Counted from the stretch's first letter, positions 39,014 to 51,269 are shown. The stretch: 64,000 nt of DNA from Diphasiastrum complanatum (GCA_029204225.1 CM055097.1:61844640-61908639), one strand, 5' to 3'. A program made the numbers and translations. The notes: a model not told the origin generated them from the sequence alone.

Positions 39014-42000
39014 GTTGAAAAATGCTTCAGTACGGTTCAGGACGATGCAGTATGGTGATTGGTTCAGAACACTTAGCATGGTTTTTGGTTAGCATGATTC
39101 AGCATTTTTGTTTAGTTTGTTGGATCTGAGAGAGATAACCAGAGAGAGAGAGAGAGAGAGGGAGAATTTTGGGGCATCAAACAATTCTTATTAATGCACC
39201 TGGGAGTTAAAGCGTAAACCTGGGAGTTAATGCACCTAAACTAGACCATCCTGCCGAAACATTCGGCAAAATACACAATAATTATGCTCTTAATCAGAGC
39301 TTTCACCTGATACCCATATTGCACCAAAAAAAAACAATTTTTTTTTAAAAAAAAAAACGTTTCTGAAAAAAAATTCCATATTTCCGAATGTTTCAAATTC
39401 CATATGGAATTTGGGGAAAGTCCCAAGTTTTAGTTTTATATGGAAGGCACTCTTGTCTTGTTTCAGATTACTTTTAATAGTAGATGAGATAGCGGAAAAC
39501 AGAAAATGATTTGTGGGTCTAAAATGTAAAATAGCTATCTGACGTGTGGCTTTGCTCCTGTCAGGGATGACACCACGGAAATTGCTCTAGATTTGAATGG
39601 CCCTGTATGGAAGAGCCCCTTCATTTTGACAATTCCTATTACATATTTTCAAAAGATTTTCTTTTACCCTCACAGTTCTCATAATGATTCATGCCTTTCC
39701 AGGCTCTTAAAAATTGTAAATCTGTGTGTTTTTTTCAGAGAACTTCTGTCAGCGCGAAAGGCAGGCCACAGCCTCCATCTTGCAAAGCTCTGAATGAAGA
39801 TCCAAACTTTGTTAAATACGTAGAGTGATGATACTATTCTTAGCAGTGAGCACCTCGCTTGTTATATCTACATCCTCGTTGGACGGGATTATCTTATATG
39901 AGAAGTTGCAAAGAGTTTTGACACTCAAAGCATTGCTTAACAAAGCATTCCTTTCTCCAACATCGCATTCTGCTCTTCTAGACGCTAAGATGAAAAAAAA
40001 AAACTCGTTCTGCATGTATGGAATGATTCGCCCAGCCAAAATTTCTTCAGAACGGGCTTCTATGATTAGAAGTATGAATCAACTCTTCAGTTTTTCCTAT
40101 AATACTCTTTTACAAACCCATTAGAAATCAGAAAATATCCATACCTGAGAGACATTATTGCTGCTGCTAGTGACACTCCTGAAATAGAATTGAAGTTTGG
40201 CAGCTGTGCTAGAAAAAAATGGACGGTTGCAAAGGAAAGAATCCAGTAGGATTGCCTTATATGTTTGCAGTCCTTGCACACCAAGCTGTAAAAATTTCTT
40301 AGAGACTTCCCCCCGGTAACCATATACACGATGTCCACCCCGACCTCAACAATAAGCTGCTGAGGAACCACAATCCAAAGCCCCAACTTCTCCCCAAATG
40401 CCTGCTGCCCAAGTTCATGGTAACGATCAAACCGCTTGCCAGGAATCATCTCATGCATTTCAACCATTTGCCATAGAGTGTACAAGGTGATCACCCATGA
40501 CAATACCATCACCAAAACTCCAGGTCCCCTGCACCACACAGGAGTTACAATCCTGTACAATAGGTACCAAAGCTGCAGAGTGCTGTTATAAGTAAGTTGA
40601 ATCTGTTTTGCTATCTTAGAAACAAGACTTCACTTTCAGTGAGCACCTTCTGAATTGATCACAAAGCTTCTGGCTTGATCGATTATTTTTTTAAGTCATG
40701 GTTGCATTTTGAGAGAGGAAAAAATTCAGTCTAATGTGTTTGTCATACATAAGCCCTGAATTTATCTAAATCTTTGACAGAAAGAATAAAGGATCACAAG
40801 ATAAATTGCAGGCTCATGAGGCTTGATTATGTTTCAGATAATAATGCGTGAATATTCACAGTTAATGCCATGGAAATTCCCATGGAGCAATGTATATGAA
40901 CATTTTTACATTAAAGGAGCAAGGATGATAAAAAATATTGTTCATTTCTCACTATGTCGGTTAAATCAACAAACCTAAGTCGGGCAATCGATTCAAATGG
41001 GTTATTACCAGCCTAAGTAGACCATTGCAGCAGGTAAGCTCAAAACTCCTGCGCCAACCATGGCAGTCACATTGTGAAAAGCCGAATACCACCACTTTGC
41101 ATTACGGGACCCCGTAATTGGTAGCCACTCATCCACACTTGCTGGATCTTTAGTCTGCCTTCCTCCAGAATATCCCTGCCATCAAGGGTTGCAATTGCGT
41201 TATTTAACCATGAAGAGAGAATCAAGCAGAAGTGTGGACGCAACTTTTGATTGAAATTTGAAAGTAAGAGAAATTGCCAGACTTGAAGGATGCTGAAGGG
41301 CCTCAACCTCTAGTATTTGTAAGGACTCTCCAACTGTCAAATCTCAATTTCCTCCTATCATTTTTTCCCAAGCAATCCCCATTGATTATTTTCCAATCAA
41401 ACAATTCACTTACTGCATACTCAGCATGTGTCCAGTAATTAGGATTTATGCATCGTGGTCAGTGTGACAACGAAGCTTATTGAGTGCCTAAATGTACCGG
41501 ACTGGGATCACGATGTAATCCTTAAAGAGCTTCTCAACATTCGTTAACTTCGAGTTTATGGTATGTATTATTCTGCTCGAACGCAATAACAGAAACTATC
41601 TTTAATGGTATACAGACGCTCAGCTTAAGAGATGACTCATGATAGATATTCGCAAGCCTCAAGGTGACCATAATCCAGTATGAGAAGGTGACGTCAACGG
41701 AAAAAACTTGCGTCGGGTTTTAATGCTCTTCAAACGGTTCTTAGCAAAGAAGAGAAGCTGAAATATTAGGAATTTTACTATGTTGGATCCTTACGGAAGG
41801 GCAGGATTTCGCTACACTAGATCGTTATAGAGGCGATTTAGCTGCAACTTCATTCTAAAGTCACATGCTAACGTATAGCAACTTTTTCATAGGTAATGAG
41901 AAGACGGCAGAAAGAGAAGCTGGACAAAACACTGACACATGCATGCTAATATCAACAGCCTTAAATAGCCGAAATGTTGAGAGCGACGACTCATAGCAGA

Positions 42001-42670
42001 TGTAGGATGTAACATGCAGCAACACATTAAAGAAGTTGCGAAAATCATGCTTAGATAGATAAAACTTAACTGCGACAAATAAAGAAACGCTTGAAAAATT
42101 TGTTGACGTGATTCCAAAAAGACTTAAAGCTTATTTTTTCGCAGCCTTAACTCATGAAGCTGAAGCACAACAGATAATGCTTCTTTGTAACAATTTTGCT
42201 ACAGCAAACATTATCCCTACTATTCAGCTTTCCGCGCCCACAGCTAAAATCTTCAACATCAAGACTAGGATAGTGATGAACTCGAGATCACAAAACAACT
42301 CTGAATGCCAGCCATACAACTGCAAGACAACATGCTTAAAATTGCATGCATTCATGTCACTGCGAAATTACATGCATAGGTTGGTTGTCCATCATTCAAA
42401 CTACTGCAACATTACATACTTAAAACATTACCTGCGTGGTTGAGAAAAAAAACGGCATGGTAACAGTATCCATTGCATGAAGATAAGCAAGAAACAATTC
42501 CCGTCGACATGGAAATCTAGCACTGTTCCTGAACAAGCCAGAATTGGCAAAACTGGAATGATCAACAACGCGGATCGTGAACTTACAGGAAGATATAATT
42601 CATTCGTAAAAACAACTGCCGGCCTCCGTTCCACATTAAACAATTCCCCGCTAATGTTGTGAGTCGCCAT
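34120..42670 (-). CDS. LHT-type amino acid transporter, 8 exons, 466 aa
   Basis: A plasma-membrane proton/amino acid symporter of the AAAP (Aa_trans) family, closest to plant LHT (lysine/histidine transporter-like) proteins. Exons read downward: 42670-42587, 41175-41009, 40528-40145, 35743-35347, 35099-34994, 34849-34755, 34578-34510, 34218-34120. Every junction is GT-AG, every phase agrees, and the 1401 coding bases end in TGA. Hallmarks are DEWLPI (residues 43-48) and [20 protein letters not shown] (53-72), then [44 protein letters not shown] and YMVTGGKSL. Further on are [79 protein letters not shown] and [13 protein letters not shown]. About ten membrane helices are expected. The length is close to family members of about 440-450 residues, with a slightly longer N-terminus. 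Exon 1 is the least certain part: its ATG, gtaagt donor and phase fit, but its sequence is poorly conserved. Intron 3 (4401 bp) contains a hAT remnant. Expression and substrate range cannot be inferred. Confidence 0.93.
36047..36200. repeat. Subterminal inverted motifs of the hAT-like element
   Basis: A cluster of AGAATCG motifs in both orientations begins with the perfect 14-base palindrome AGAATCGCGATTCT near 36054 and repeats at about 36100-36190. Such clusters are typical of transposase-binding ends of hAT elements. No terminal inverted repeat pair or 8-bp target duplication could be paired with confidence. Confidence 0.4.
36989..38838 (+). pseudogene. hAT-family transposase remnant inside transporter intron 3
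   Basis: It starts near 37002. A BED zinc finger ([16 protein letters not shown], then AHLL and GISDC) is followed by a stop and a low-complexity Gly/Ala/Gln linker. Next, out of usual order, is [16 protein letters not shown] (about 37560-37610). A segment [20 protein letters not shown] then shifts frame into [18 protein letters not shown] and ends in AWQM. An apparent 80-bp GT-AG intron (37983-38062) joins it to [20 protein letters not shown], the DUF659 core. The dimerisation domain is missing: DUF659 runs straight into an acidic, then Arg/Gly-rich tail that ends [10 protein letters not shown] and a stop at 38838. Stops, frameshifts, the deletion and the displaced motif show that it is dead. 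It lies opposite to the host gene's transcription. Confidence 0.75.
37983..38062 (+). other. Probable intron in the hAT remnant
   Basis: It begins GTAAGTACTTTG and ends TTTTGTGGCAG. Removing these 80 bases joins AWQM in frame to [12 protein letters not shown], as expected for the start of the DUF659 core. This supports a once-expressed, spliced transposase gene. Confidence 0.7.
38959..39010. repeat. (GA)n microsatellite
   Basis: A perfect GA run of about 52 bases, with a shorter impure GA run at 39141-39161, downstream of the hAT tail within transporter intron 3. Confidence 0.95.
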
Positions 42671-42919
42671 AGATGGATCGATCGCAAGCTCCTTATGCAA
42701 CGATAGTAATAGTGTCGATTGCTGACAGCAATCGCGATCATGCAGCCAAAAATTATAGTAAAAAGAATGGAGATGGCGACTAAAGAAAAATTAACTACTT
42801 ACTGTGCATGCAAAAGTAAAAGCAAAGCAGGAGCCAAAAGACTTCTGGAATGGCCTTAAAACCACGCGTTCCCACGGTTAGATTTTAGGGTTTTGCCCTG
42901 CCCAATGATTTGCTATCTT

Positions 42920-42925
42920 CACGTG
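42920..42925. promoter_or_regulatory. G-box-like CACGTG upstream of the transporter
   Basis: CACGTG lies about 250 bases upstream of the predicted transporter ATG at 42670. It is a common plant bZIP/bHLH core, but a six-base match is weak evidence by itself. Confidence 0.25.
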
Positions 42926-42967
42926 GAGATAACTCATTGGCCTAGATTTTGCAATGCATGCATATCA

Positions 42968-43555
42968 TTGGCTTGCGCTTCGCACACACACACATGAAGA
43001 GTTGATGTACGGTGCTTGAGTTGTAGGCTCGCCAATCCACGTTCGATTCTCTTGATCTTACTGGTTAGTTAATAATACTATTGGCTTAAACTTCATCTTC
43101 GCACACGCTATGAGTTGATGCATGGTGTTTGAGTTGATGTATGGTGCTTGAGTCGCGAACTCTCCACTCACATTAGATTCTCTTGATCTCACTTGGTAGT
43201 TAATAAGGCTTAAACTTCATCTTTGCACACATGCAATGAGTTGATGTATGGTGCTTGAGTTGTGGGCTCGCCCACCTGCATTAAATTCTCTTGATCTCAC
43301 TCACTGGTTAACAATATTAAGAAGCACTGACTTAAGCTTCATTTTTGCACACACGTGATGAGTTGATGTATGATGCTTGAGTTGTGTGCTTGAACACCCA
43401 TGTTTGATTCTCTTGATCTCAATCGTTGGTTAATAATACTAAGAAGCACGAGCTTAAACTTCATCTTCGCACACACGTGATGAGCCACCCATGTAAGATT
43501 TTTCTTGATCTCACTCGTTGGTCAATAATACTAAGAATCATTGGCTTAAACTTTA
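42968..43555. repeat. Tandem array, about 107-130 bp period, five copies
   Basis: Repeats of the form gagttgatgtatggtgcttg, a variable stretch, attctcttgatctcac, a ggttaataatact segment and gcttaaacttcatcttcgca begin near 43000, 43132, 43239, 43361 and 43482 (the last shortened). The first copy contains GTTCGATTCTC, a good Pol III B box, which has decayed to cattagattctc or cattaaattctc in later ones. Between gcttgag and the B box the third copy has the stem gtgggc/gcccac. This suggests a tRNA-derived monomer. Confidence 0.65.
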
Positions 43556-43557
43556 CA

Positions 43558-44526
43558 ATGTGTTTGTACCATTACCCTTGAGCCATTGTTGTGAAGCAGA
43601 CTCGGGTGCACCTAGTGTGACCCGTAAGACTCTAAGGGGTGACACTCCCTAAAGTCTTAGAGCAAGTTAAGAAGTCAAGGACTGAGCCTCCGACCTATGG
43701 TGAACCAGTCAAGTAGTCACAAGTCATGAGCTAGCTCTAGAGCTCGAGTCATAGCCTAGTCAGCTCCTGTGACCCATGTCCAGGAGCCAAGTTGATTCTG
43801 CACGCCCGGACGGCTCTCGGGACCCATATCCGAGAGCTAGATTGATTCTGCCAAGCTTGCCAAGCATAATTAGCAAAATAAAAAAAAAGTCCAAAAAAGC
43901 GTGCTTTACAAGACAACACTATATTCCAGGACATAGGGGGCATGTCGAATCACACCAAAACTATAAGGGGAGTCCGGCAGACAAAAACTTGGGCAGCAGG
44001 AATCCAGTCGCCAGGTCTCAGCTCCCTCTACCAACGTGAGCCAGGCATAATGCCCAGCACGTGTTGGTGGCCCGGCCCCGAGACGGTGCCCCGAGACTAG
44101 TCAATCTATGTATGAATGTAACCTCTTCCAGATTTAATAAAGTTGATCCTTGGAGATGATTACCAATTTGGTTTCGCCTCCGGGACTGGTCCAAGTGGAA
44201 GGACCCTTACTACAATACTTTTTGCGTCGCTGGTGCCTAAGGGTTTACATCACCAAAGTGAAGCTCGCCGCTATGCCATTTGGTCAGTTTGGCTACCACT
44301 ATGCCTTGGGTTTTCACAAGTGACTTGTCTTTGCCTTTGGTTACCTTTTGGGGACGGAGTCTAAATTGGCTTTCGAGTTGGTTGGGATTCATGTTTTCCT
44401 AAGTTTGAATAGTTAGGCTTGTCGTTAGCTTTTTAGTTATTCCATATCATATGAATGTTAGAAGGCTTAAGCGTGTCTTGGGAAAACCGCTCAATTCTTA
44501 GTGCCCTTTGAGACGCCAGTGCAACA
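43558..44526 (+). repeat. Probable LTR upstream of a primer binding site
   Basis: About 970 bases of non-coding DNA with an LTR-like layout: gagacggtgccccgagacta, a polyadenylation-like segment (atttaataaag at about 44132-44142), and direct adjacency to a primer binding site at 44527-44541. The left boundary is assumed to follow the tandem array. No second LTR was seen. Confidence 0.4.
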
Positions 44527-44541
44527 TTTGGTATTAGAGCC
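44527..44541 (+). other. Retrotransposon primer binding site (one mismatch)
   Basis: TTTGGTATTAGAGCC differs from the usual TGGTATCAGAGCC at one base (T for C). It would prime from initiator tRNA-Met. The leader after it (about 44542-44743) is cut off by a copia LTR. Confidence 0.6.
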
Positions 44542-44743
44542 GACTAGCCAGTCAGCTACACAAGTCTCACAGGGATGGCCACTTTTTGGGACTCGTCAGG
44601 ATAGTCGTTGTGCACAGTGCTTCCCATAGTGTAAGCACGAGTGCATCCACAGTCGGGGTTGGTCGGCAGAACAAGGGACTTGATACAACAAGGTGCTTCC
44701 CTTGAGGTGTAAGCACGATTAGTTCTCTCAGTTTGGACCTGGC

Positions 44744-45541
44744 TGTTGGAGTTTAATCTAACTCCTACTCATCCCAACAGCCCTCCTTCCTTCTCTAAAT
44801 TCTACTCTCTCAAATGTAACCTGCAAAAAATGAATTATCGCTACAATATGGTTTTTACTTGTATTTTTTCCACAACCGAAAAATGCGAAAAACCCGACAC
44901 TGTTTTTACATTGAGTTTTCTGACAGGCGACAATGTAAGTTTTACATGGGTTTCTACACAAGTGAAAATTGCTTGCATACAGTTTTCAACAAGCGAAAAA
45001 CAGGCGACCCTTGCCGTACAATAGGCCAAAGTTGTCCTACAAACAAAGACGATGTCCTACAAATGCCGAAGGTGTCTCAAACGCTGAAGGTGTCTTCTCA
45101 ACCGCCGAAGGTGTCTTCCAAACGCCGAAGGTGTCTTACAAATCCTGAAGGCTGCCCTCAGGTAAAGGCAACGGCCAAAAAGCCAATGAGTGTCGCATTT
45201 TCCGTCTGCAGAAATATACGGATTTTCGCTATCAGACCAAAAAGCCTTCACGCTCCATCAACGAACTGATCCATTGATCAGATTAACAGTTGTTATCAAT
45301 CTTGTAATTGTAAAGTTAAGTTAGTACAAGATTTTTTAGCTGATATGTATATATACATCTAATTGAGTGATTGTATTCTAGAAGAGAGGATCATGATACG
45401 TAAGGTTAGATAGTGGAGAATGCCTTCTATCAGTAGCTGACTCCTCAGAGTTAGTGATTATAGAGAGAGAGTGAACTTATTTAGAACCCAATTGTCTTAA
45501 ATCTGTTAGTAGGATCTTGTGGTCTGATCGTTGTATTTACA
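44744..45541 (+). repeat. Copia element 3: 5' LTR
   Basis: It begins TGTTGGAGTTTAATCT and ends in TTGTATTTACA. From 45047 onward it matches 48624-49221. The match includes a minisatellite of about 20 bases per unit and the tail tcgttgtatttacaacttc. The body also includes a partly purine-rich tract (tatagagagagagtg), which expanded into a long GA run in the 3' copy. Confidence 0.75.
45047..45165 (+). repeat. Minisatellite inside the copia LTR
   Basis: About five tandem units of cgccgaaggtgtcttccaaa type, 18-20 bases each, with point changes. The same array is present in the second LTR at 48626-48735, so it existed before or arose during replication of the element. Confidence 0.8.
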
Positions 45542-45594
45542 ACTTCAATATATAGATCGTTGTATTGTGGTCTCATCGTGTCCACTTGCCTCTT

Positions 45595-48500
45595 CTTGAG
45601 GAAGAAGATGTTGACACTCGGAATGAGCGAAGGCACCTCAGTAAGCGACCCTACGCTGTCTCTACAAAAATTGACAGCAAGTTTGTTGCAGGAAGAAGTA
45701 AGGAGGAAAAGCTTGTCCATGTCAACGAGTACCAAATCCATGGCACTCTACTCAACCAAGCAGCGAACAAGAAGAAGAAAGGCTTCAAGAACAAGAAGAC
45801 ACATGCAGAATAGCCAGCAGCTTCGCAACCACAACAGCAACAGCACACCCAATCATCGTCGAAAACCAAGCTATTTTGTAGGTACTTCAAAAGAAACAAC
45901 CATGATATCAAGGACTGTCGTGTCCTCAAGCATAATGAAGCAAGGAAGAAGATGCAGCAGCAGCAACAAGGCAACTTTGACACAGTCAGAGATTCGCAAG
46001 AAGATGAGAGAGCGCTGATGGTACAAGATCAACCCAATAGAGATGCCCATCAGTGGTATCTCGATTCAGGTGCCTCTCAGCACATGACGCCATGCAAAGA
46101 CCTCTACACTCACAACTTTAGAATCGAAGTACATCTTCTTTGGTGACTCCAGTTCACATCAAGTCGAAGGCCAAAGTTCTATTTGACTACAATTCTTTGA
46201 TGGCATCACTAGGCAGCTTAATGGTGTACTTTACGTACCCAAATTAACAAAGAACTTATTGTCTATTAGCAAGATCATTGATCAAGGCTCTAGAGCTTTG
46301 TTTACGGCTAGGCGATGTACTATTTGAGATGAAAATTCAAAGGAAATCCTCTCTGCTTATAGAGAAGGAAATTTGTACATACCGAGTCACGATGTTGCAC
46401 TTTCTGTGAGTTGTTCATATGCTAATTTATGGCATCAAAGTTTAGGACATCTAAACATGCGTTCAATCTTGTATATGCATCATAACAAAGTGGTCAAGGA
46501 CATGAATACTTACTAGGCAAACAACCTAGAACCAGATTTCCAAGAGGACAGGCCAGAAGAGCCAAGTCCATTCTGTCACTAATACACAATGACTTATGTG
46601 GTCCTATGAGCGTACCTTCCTTGGGTAAGGCTCTATATTTTATTACATTCATTGATGACTACTCCCATTTTACCAGTGTAATGTTCATTAAGAACAAGTC
46701 AAAAGCATTCAATTGCTTCAAAGAATTCAAGCAATATGCTGAGAATCAGACTGGTCAGAAAATCAAGGCCCTACGGTCTGATTCAGGGGGAGAGTACCTA
46801 TCAAATGAGATGGACTATCTATTGTCAGGAGGCGTGCATCATCAGTTTACTACAAGCTACACTCCTCAACAAAACGGAGTAGCTGAGCAGAAGAACCCCA
46901 CACTGTTGGAAGCTCCACGATCCATGACAGCCAATGTCTATTTACCTCAAACATTCTGGGCAGAAGCAATGTCTATGGCCTGCTATCTGCAGAACTGCTC
47001 CAGTACTAAAGCAGTTGATTCCAAGACACCGTTTGAAGCCTACTACGGATATAAACCAAGCTTGAAACATCTACGTGTTTTTGGATGTCTCTGCTATGCA
47101 CAAGTGCCATCTGATCTGAGGAAGAAACTGGACCTAATAAGCTGTAAGAACATCTTCATCGGCTACTCAACATTGCATAAAGCATATCGCATCTATGATG
47201 TTGATTCAGGTCAGATCTCAGTCAGCTGTGATGTTGTCTTTCTTGAAGACAAGTATCACGATTTTAAGCAAAAGCAGCCGATGCAAGAGTATGCCACAAC
47301 AGCTCCACCATCCATCGTTGCAATGAACTATGACTGTTCAGACAAATAAGTTTGTCCCAACAACTCCGCTTACCATCGATGGGCCTAGACCCACGATTGT
47401 TCATCCACAAAATGCTACGATCCCAGTCATTCACCAAGGAGAATCATCCACTCAAGCACCTGCAGCTCGAAGGTCTGTAAGACAACGATAGCAACCTGAT
47501 CGTTTTGTCCCTCAAGCATTCACCAGTCACGAGGAACCTGCCACAGTTGTAGAAGCTCTGTCAATGCCCGATATAGACAATTGGAAAGCTACCATGGATG
47601 CTGAGTATCAGTGTCTAATGAAGAACAAGACCTGGAGTCTTGTCAATCCTCCTACTGGTGTAAAACCCATTGACTCCAAGTGAACCTTTAAGCTAAATCT
47701 TAAGCCAGATGGATCCATATCCAAATCTAGACTGGTGGTTAAAGGCTTTGAACAAGTATATGGGATAGACTACACTGAGACCTTTAGTCTAGTGGTAAAG
47801 CATCAGTCTATTCGTACCTTACTGGCTATAGCTGCCATAGAAGATCTGGACATTCACCAGATGGATGTCCAGACGACATTTCTACACGGAATTATACAAG
47901 AAGATATATTCATCTATCAACCAGAAGGTTACGTCCTTCAAGGCAAGGAGCATCTGGTATGTAAATTGCATAAGGCTTTATATGGTCTTAAGCGAGCTCC
48001 CAGGGCTTGGTATGACAAAATTAATCACTTCTTGTTGTAGCACAATTTTACTTCTTGCTCCGTAGACTATAATGTATATCTCAGGCATAAAGGGTCAAGC
48101 TATTTCATAATAGCATTATACAGTGATGATTCTTAAATTATCAGCAATTCGAATCAATTATTATAGGAAACCAAATCTCTGCTTTCATCAGAGTTTGAGA
48201 TGACTGATTTAGGCCCAGTTCATTACCTTCTTGGTATGGAGATCAGCAGAGATCGTGCAGGCAAAAGGATAGCTATAAGCCAAGAATCCTACTTGACTAA
48301 TCTACTTCGCAGATATGGCATGGAGGATTGCAAGCCCATAGACACACCTATGGATACATGAGCTAAGCTGTCCAAAGACATGTGCCCCAAAACTCAAGCA
48401 GATTAGCAAGAAATGTGCAGGTATCCTTATCAGTCTAATGGCAATATAGAAGCTGCACTCACATTGACCACTTATTCAGATTCAAATTGGGCAAGAGACG

Positions 48501-48622
48501 TGGATACCAGAAAATCCACATTAGGCTACATTTGTTTTCTTGCATGAGGACCCATCTCACGGAATAGCAGAAAGCAGAAGTGCGTTTCTCTGTCCTCCAC
48601 AGAATCCGAATATGTTGCAGCG
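45595..48622 (+). pseudogene. Copia element 3: gag-pol remnant
   Basis: It opens mid-gag (LTLGMSEGTSVSDPTLSLQK); primer site and gag N-terminus are deleted. In order it has a damaged zinc knuckle (CRYFKRNNHDIKDC, second Cys lost), protease WYLDSGASQHMT, GAG-pre-integrase and integrase (46606-47349), with catalytic positions D in HNDLCGP, D in RSDSGGEY and E in GVAEQKN. Next are reverse transcriptase (KARLVVKGF-like SRLVVKGFEQVYGIDY, QMDVQTTFLHG, CKLHKALYGLKRAPRAW) and RNase H (STESEYVAA at the end). The reverse transcriptase YVDD box reads YSDDS followed by a stop. Several frames and stops are needed, so it is inactive. RNase H runs straight into the middle of the 3' LTR. Confidence 0.88.
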
Positions 48623-49221
<599 letters not shown>

Positions 49222-49704
49222 ACTTCAATATCAAAGATTAGGACACTTAAACATGAGATCTATATCGTATATATGCATCATACGAGTATGGTTAATGATC
49301 TAAATAATTATGTTGCCTCCACTGACATTTGACATGTTTGTGAGATGTGCCTACTAGGCAAACGACCTAGATCAAGATTCCCAAAGGGACAAGCCATTAG
49401 AGCTAATTCCATTTTAGAATCAATACAAAATTATCTATGCGGCCCAATGAGTGTTCCCTCTTTGGGCTCAACACTATATTTTATCACTTTTAGCGATGAC
49501 TATTCAAGATTTACTAGTAGTAGGTTCATTAAGAACAAGTCTAAGGCATTCAACTGTTTCAAAGAATTTAAACAGTTTGCTGAGACACAAATTGGTGAAG
49601 AAAACAAAATATATTTTCAAGTTGGGGACACCTTAATCCATTTAGCATTAATCCATCACTTCACAATCCAGGTCATCTATCCATGTGAACTCTCATTAGG
49701 ATAG
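49222..49704 (+). pseudogene. Copia integrase fragment following the second LTR
   Basis: After LTR-end sequence (acttcaatat) the text continues as caaagattaggacacttaaa, which encodes LGHLNMRS of a GAG-pre-integrase domain. Then come MCLLGKRPRSRFPKGQA, NYLCGPMSVPSLGSTLYFIT and FKEFKQFAETQ, ending in a frame of 119 codons. It is closely related to 46436-46760. The initial catalytic Asp is Asn here (QNYLCGP). It is a second, deleted copy sharing or abutting the same LTR. Confidence 0.7.
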
Positions 49705-49744
49705 ATGATATTAACAATCTTGGGTGTAGGATCCTTGTTGGTAT

Positions 49745-49945
49745 GACACACTCCTTTCCAACCTGTGCAAGTTAATGTGCAATAAAAAAGTCGTAGTGTT
49801 GTACAGATCTTCACATCATTGAAAGATGTACCTTATGCAATTTATTCTCATACGTTGTTGCACGTGGATGTTTGTTACTTTTGATAATCTTGTGTCACAT
49901 AAATGAAAATGTCAATGCTACTCCAATGTAGTACTCCAATGTGCA
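49745..49945 (+). repeat. Left copy of a repeat flanking a copia gag
   Basis: It shares several blocks with 51270-51390: gtagtgttgtac, then catcattgaaag/cttcattaaagg, and gtgtcac.taaatgaaaatgt against gtgtcatacagatgaacatgt, all in the same order and strand. The two may be LTR remnants or duplicated leader DNA of one element. Divergence is high. Confidence 0.4.
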
Positions 49946-50067
49946 TCAGACCACCAAAGGTTATGGGCCCACACACATTGCTTGACTGCTCCATGAAAGG
50001 ACATGACTGATTATTTCAAGTCACCTAGTTAAATATGATTGGTCCTTCTCCAACTTTCTTTCTTTTC

Positions 50068-50072
<5 letters not shown>

Positions 50073-50128
<56 letters not shown>
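50073..50128. repeat. (CT)n microsatellite
   Basis: A CT run of about 56 bases followed by a pyrimidine-rich stretch, just upstream of the copia gag remnant. Confidence 0.93.
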
Positions 50129-50130
<2 letters not shown>

Positions 50131-50779
50131 TCATTTTCTTTCTTCTCATCTTTATGCTTCTCTCCTATTCTTCTTTTGATCCCTCAAGAGTCTCTTTATT
50201 CGTATAATAGCTATAGTTCTTCAACATTATTTTGCAAAAGGCATCTGTTACTTATTGCCATCTATGGAAGCTAAGGATGGAAATGGTCATGCATGATCAT
50301 GATTTGTGGGAGATTGTTTCACGTGATGAAGAAAAGCAAGAAGATCCTCAAAGAGGAGCATCATGGGTAAAGAAGGATAACAAAGCAAAGGCTTTGCTTT
50401 TGCTAAACCTTAATGATGCTAAGATAATGCATGTGTACTTTGCTCAGACATCCAAGCAAGTCTGGGACTTGCTAAAAGGAATGTATGAATCATCTTTCAT
50501 AGCAACATATTACACATGAGAATAAGCCTCACTTTATTGAAAATGTCAAAAAATGACTCCATGATTGAGCATTTCCAAAAGTTGCAAACCATTCCAAAAA
50601 GGTTTGCAACCATCCAATGGAGAGTTGATGAGGCTCAACAGTCCTCCACAATTTTATGCTCCCTTGGCCTCATTTCTTGCAAGCACATCGGGAATGGGAG
50701 GCATCCGTAATGCCAAGTCTTCAATTATTCTTTGTATTTTTGATGCACCTCCACAGGTGGAATTTGCTTCATTGTGAAA

Positions 50780-50886
50780 GCATCAGCGATTCTGTCAAAA
50801 ACTACTCCAGAATTTTCATCCCTGAGTAATAGCATCAGCGATTCTGTCTCATCCCTGAGTAATAGCATCATCAATTCTGTCAAAAA
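50780..50886 (+). repeat. Short tandem repeat, about 30 bp, three units
   Basis: Units of gcatcagcgattctgtc with catccctgagtaatagcatc occur three times with small changes, within the copia gag remnant. Confidence 0.7.
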
Positions 50887-50915
50887 TGTAGGAGAAATCA
50901 AAATTTCAGACCTGT

Positions 50916-51000
50916 CATTACGCAGGGGAAGGCCTCAGCCCCTCGGGCTTCCATGCAGGTCGGGCCCTGCCCTCGGGCTCCCGCCCTCATCCCCCACCCC
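50916..51000. repeat. GC-rich repeat, copy C
   Basis: It begins CATTACGCAGGGGAAGGC, identical over 18 bases to the inverted end of copy A at 12184-12201. The interior has gggccctgccctcgggc. It is truncated at a C run followed by an A run (50998-51020). Confidence 0.55.
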
Positions 51001-51269
51001 CCCCCCCCAAAAAAAAAAAACAATGTCAAACCACTCCTTCAAGAAGAACTATGGAGGAAAGATGGAAATGGTGGAACCAAACATGGAGAGGAGCTTGCTC
51101 TCTTTGTAGGAGCAAAAAAGAAGTCATTCAACAAGGAGAAATATACCTACTCCGCAAAAGTTGGCCACAAATCAAGTAATTGCTGGAAGAAGGCTTACAA
51201 TGAGAAAACTGCCCAAGATAGTGCTAATCTAGCTGAAGAAGTGGATGCTGTAGCTCTCTGAAAGATAGA

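Larger units (their letters stand above)
50230..51265 (+). pseudogene. Copia gag remnant with interrupting repeats
   Basis: It starts with LWKLRMEMVMHDHDLWEIVS and continues through NKAKALLLLNLNDAKIMHVY and TSKQVWDLLKGMYESS, a copia gag (UBN2/DUF4219-like) domain. A stop and frame change at about 50518 lead to LTLLKMSKNDSMIEHFQKLQ. A 30-base triplicate repeat (50780-50886) and a GC-rich repeat (50916-51000) interrupt the frame. The end is a dead zinc knuckle (YTYSAKVGHKSSNCWKK, with two Cys lost). No protease or pol follows. Confidence 0.75.
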
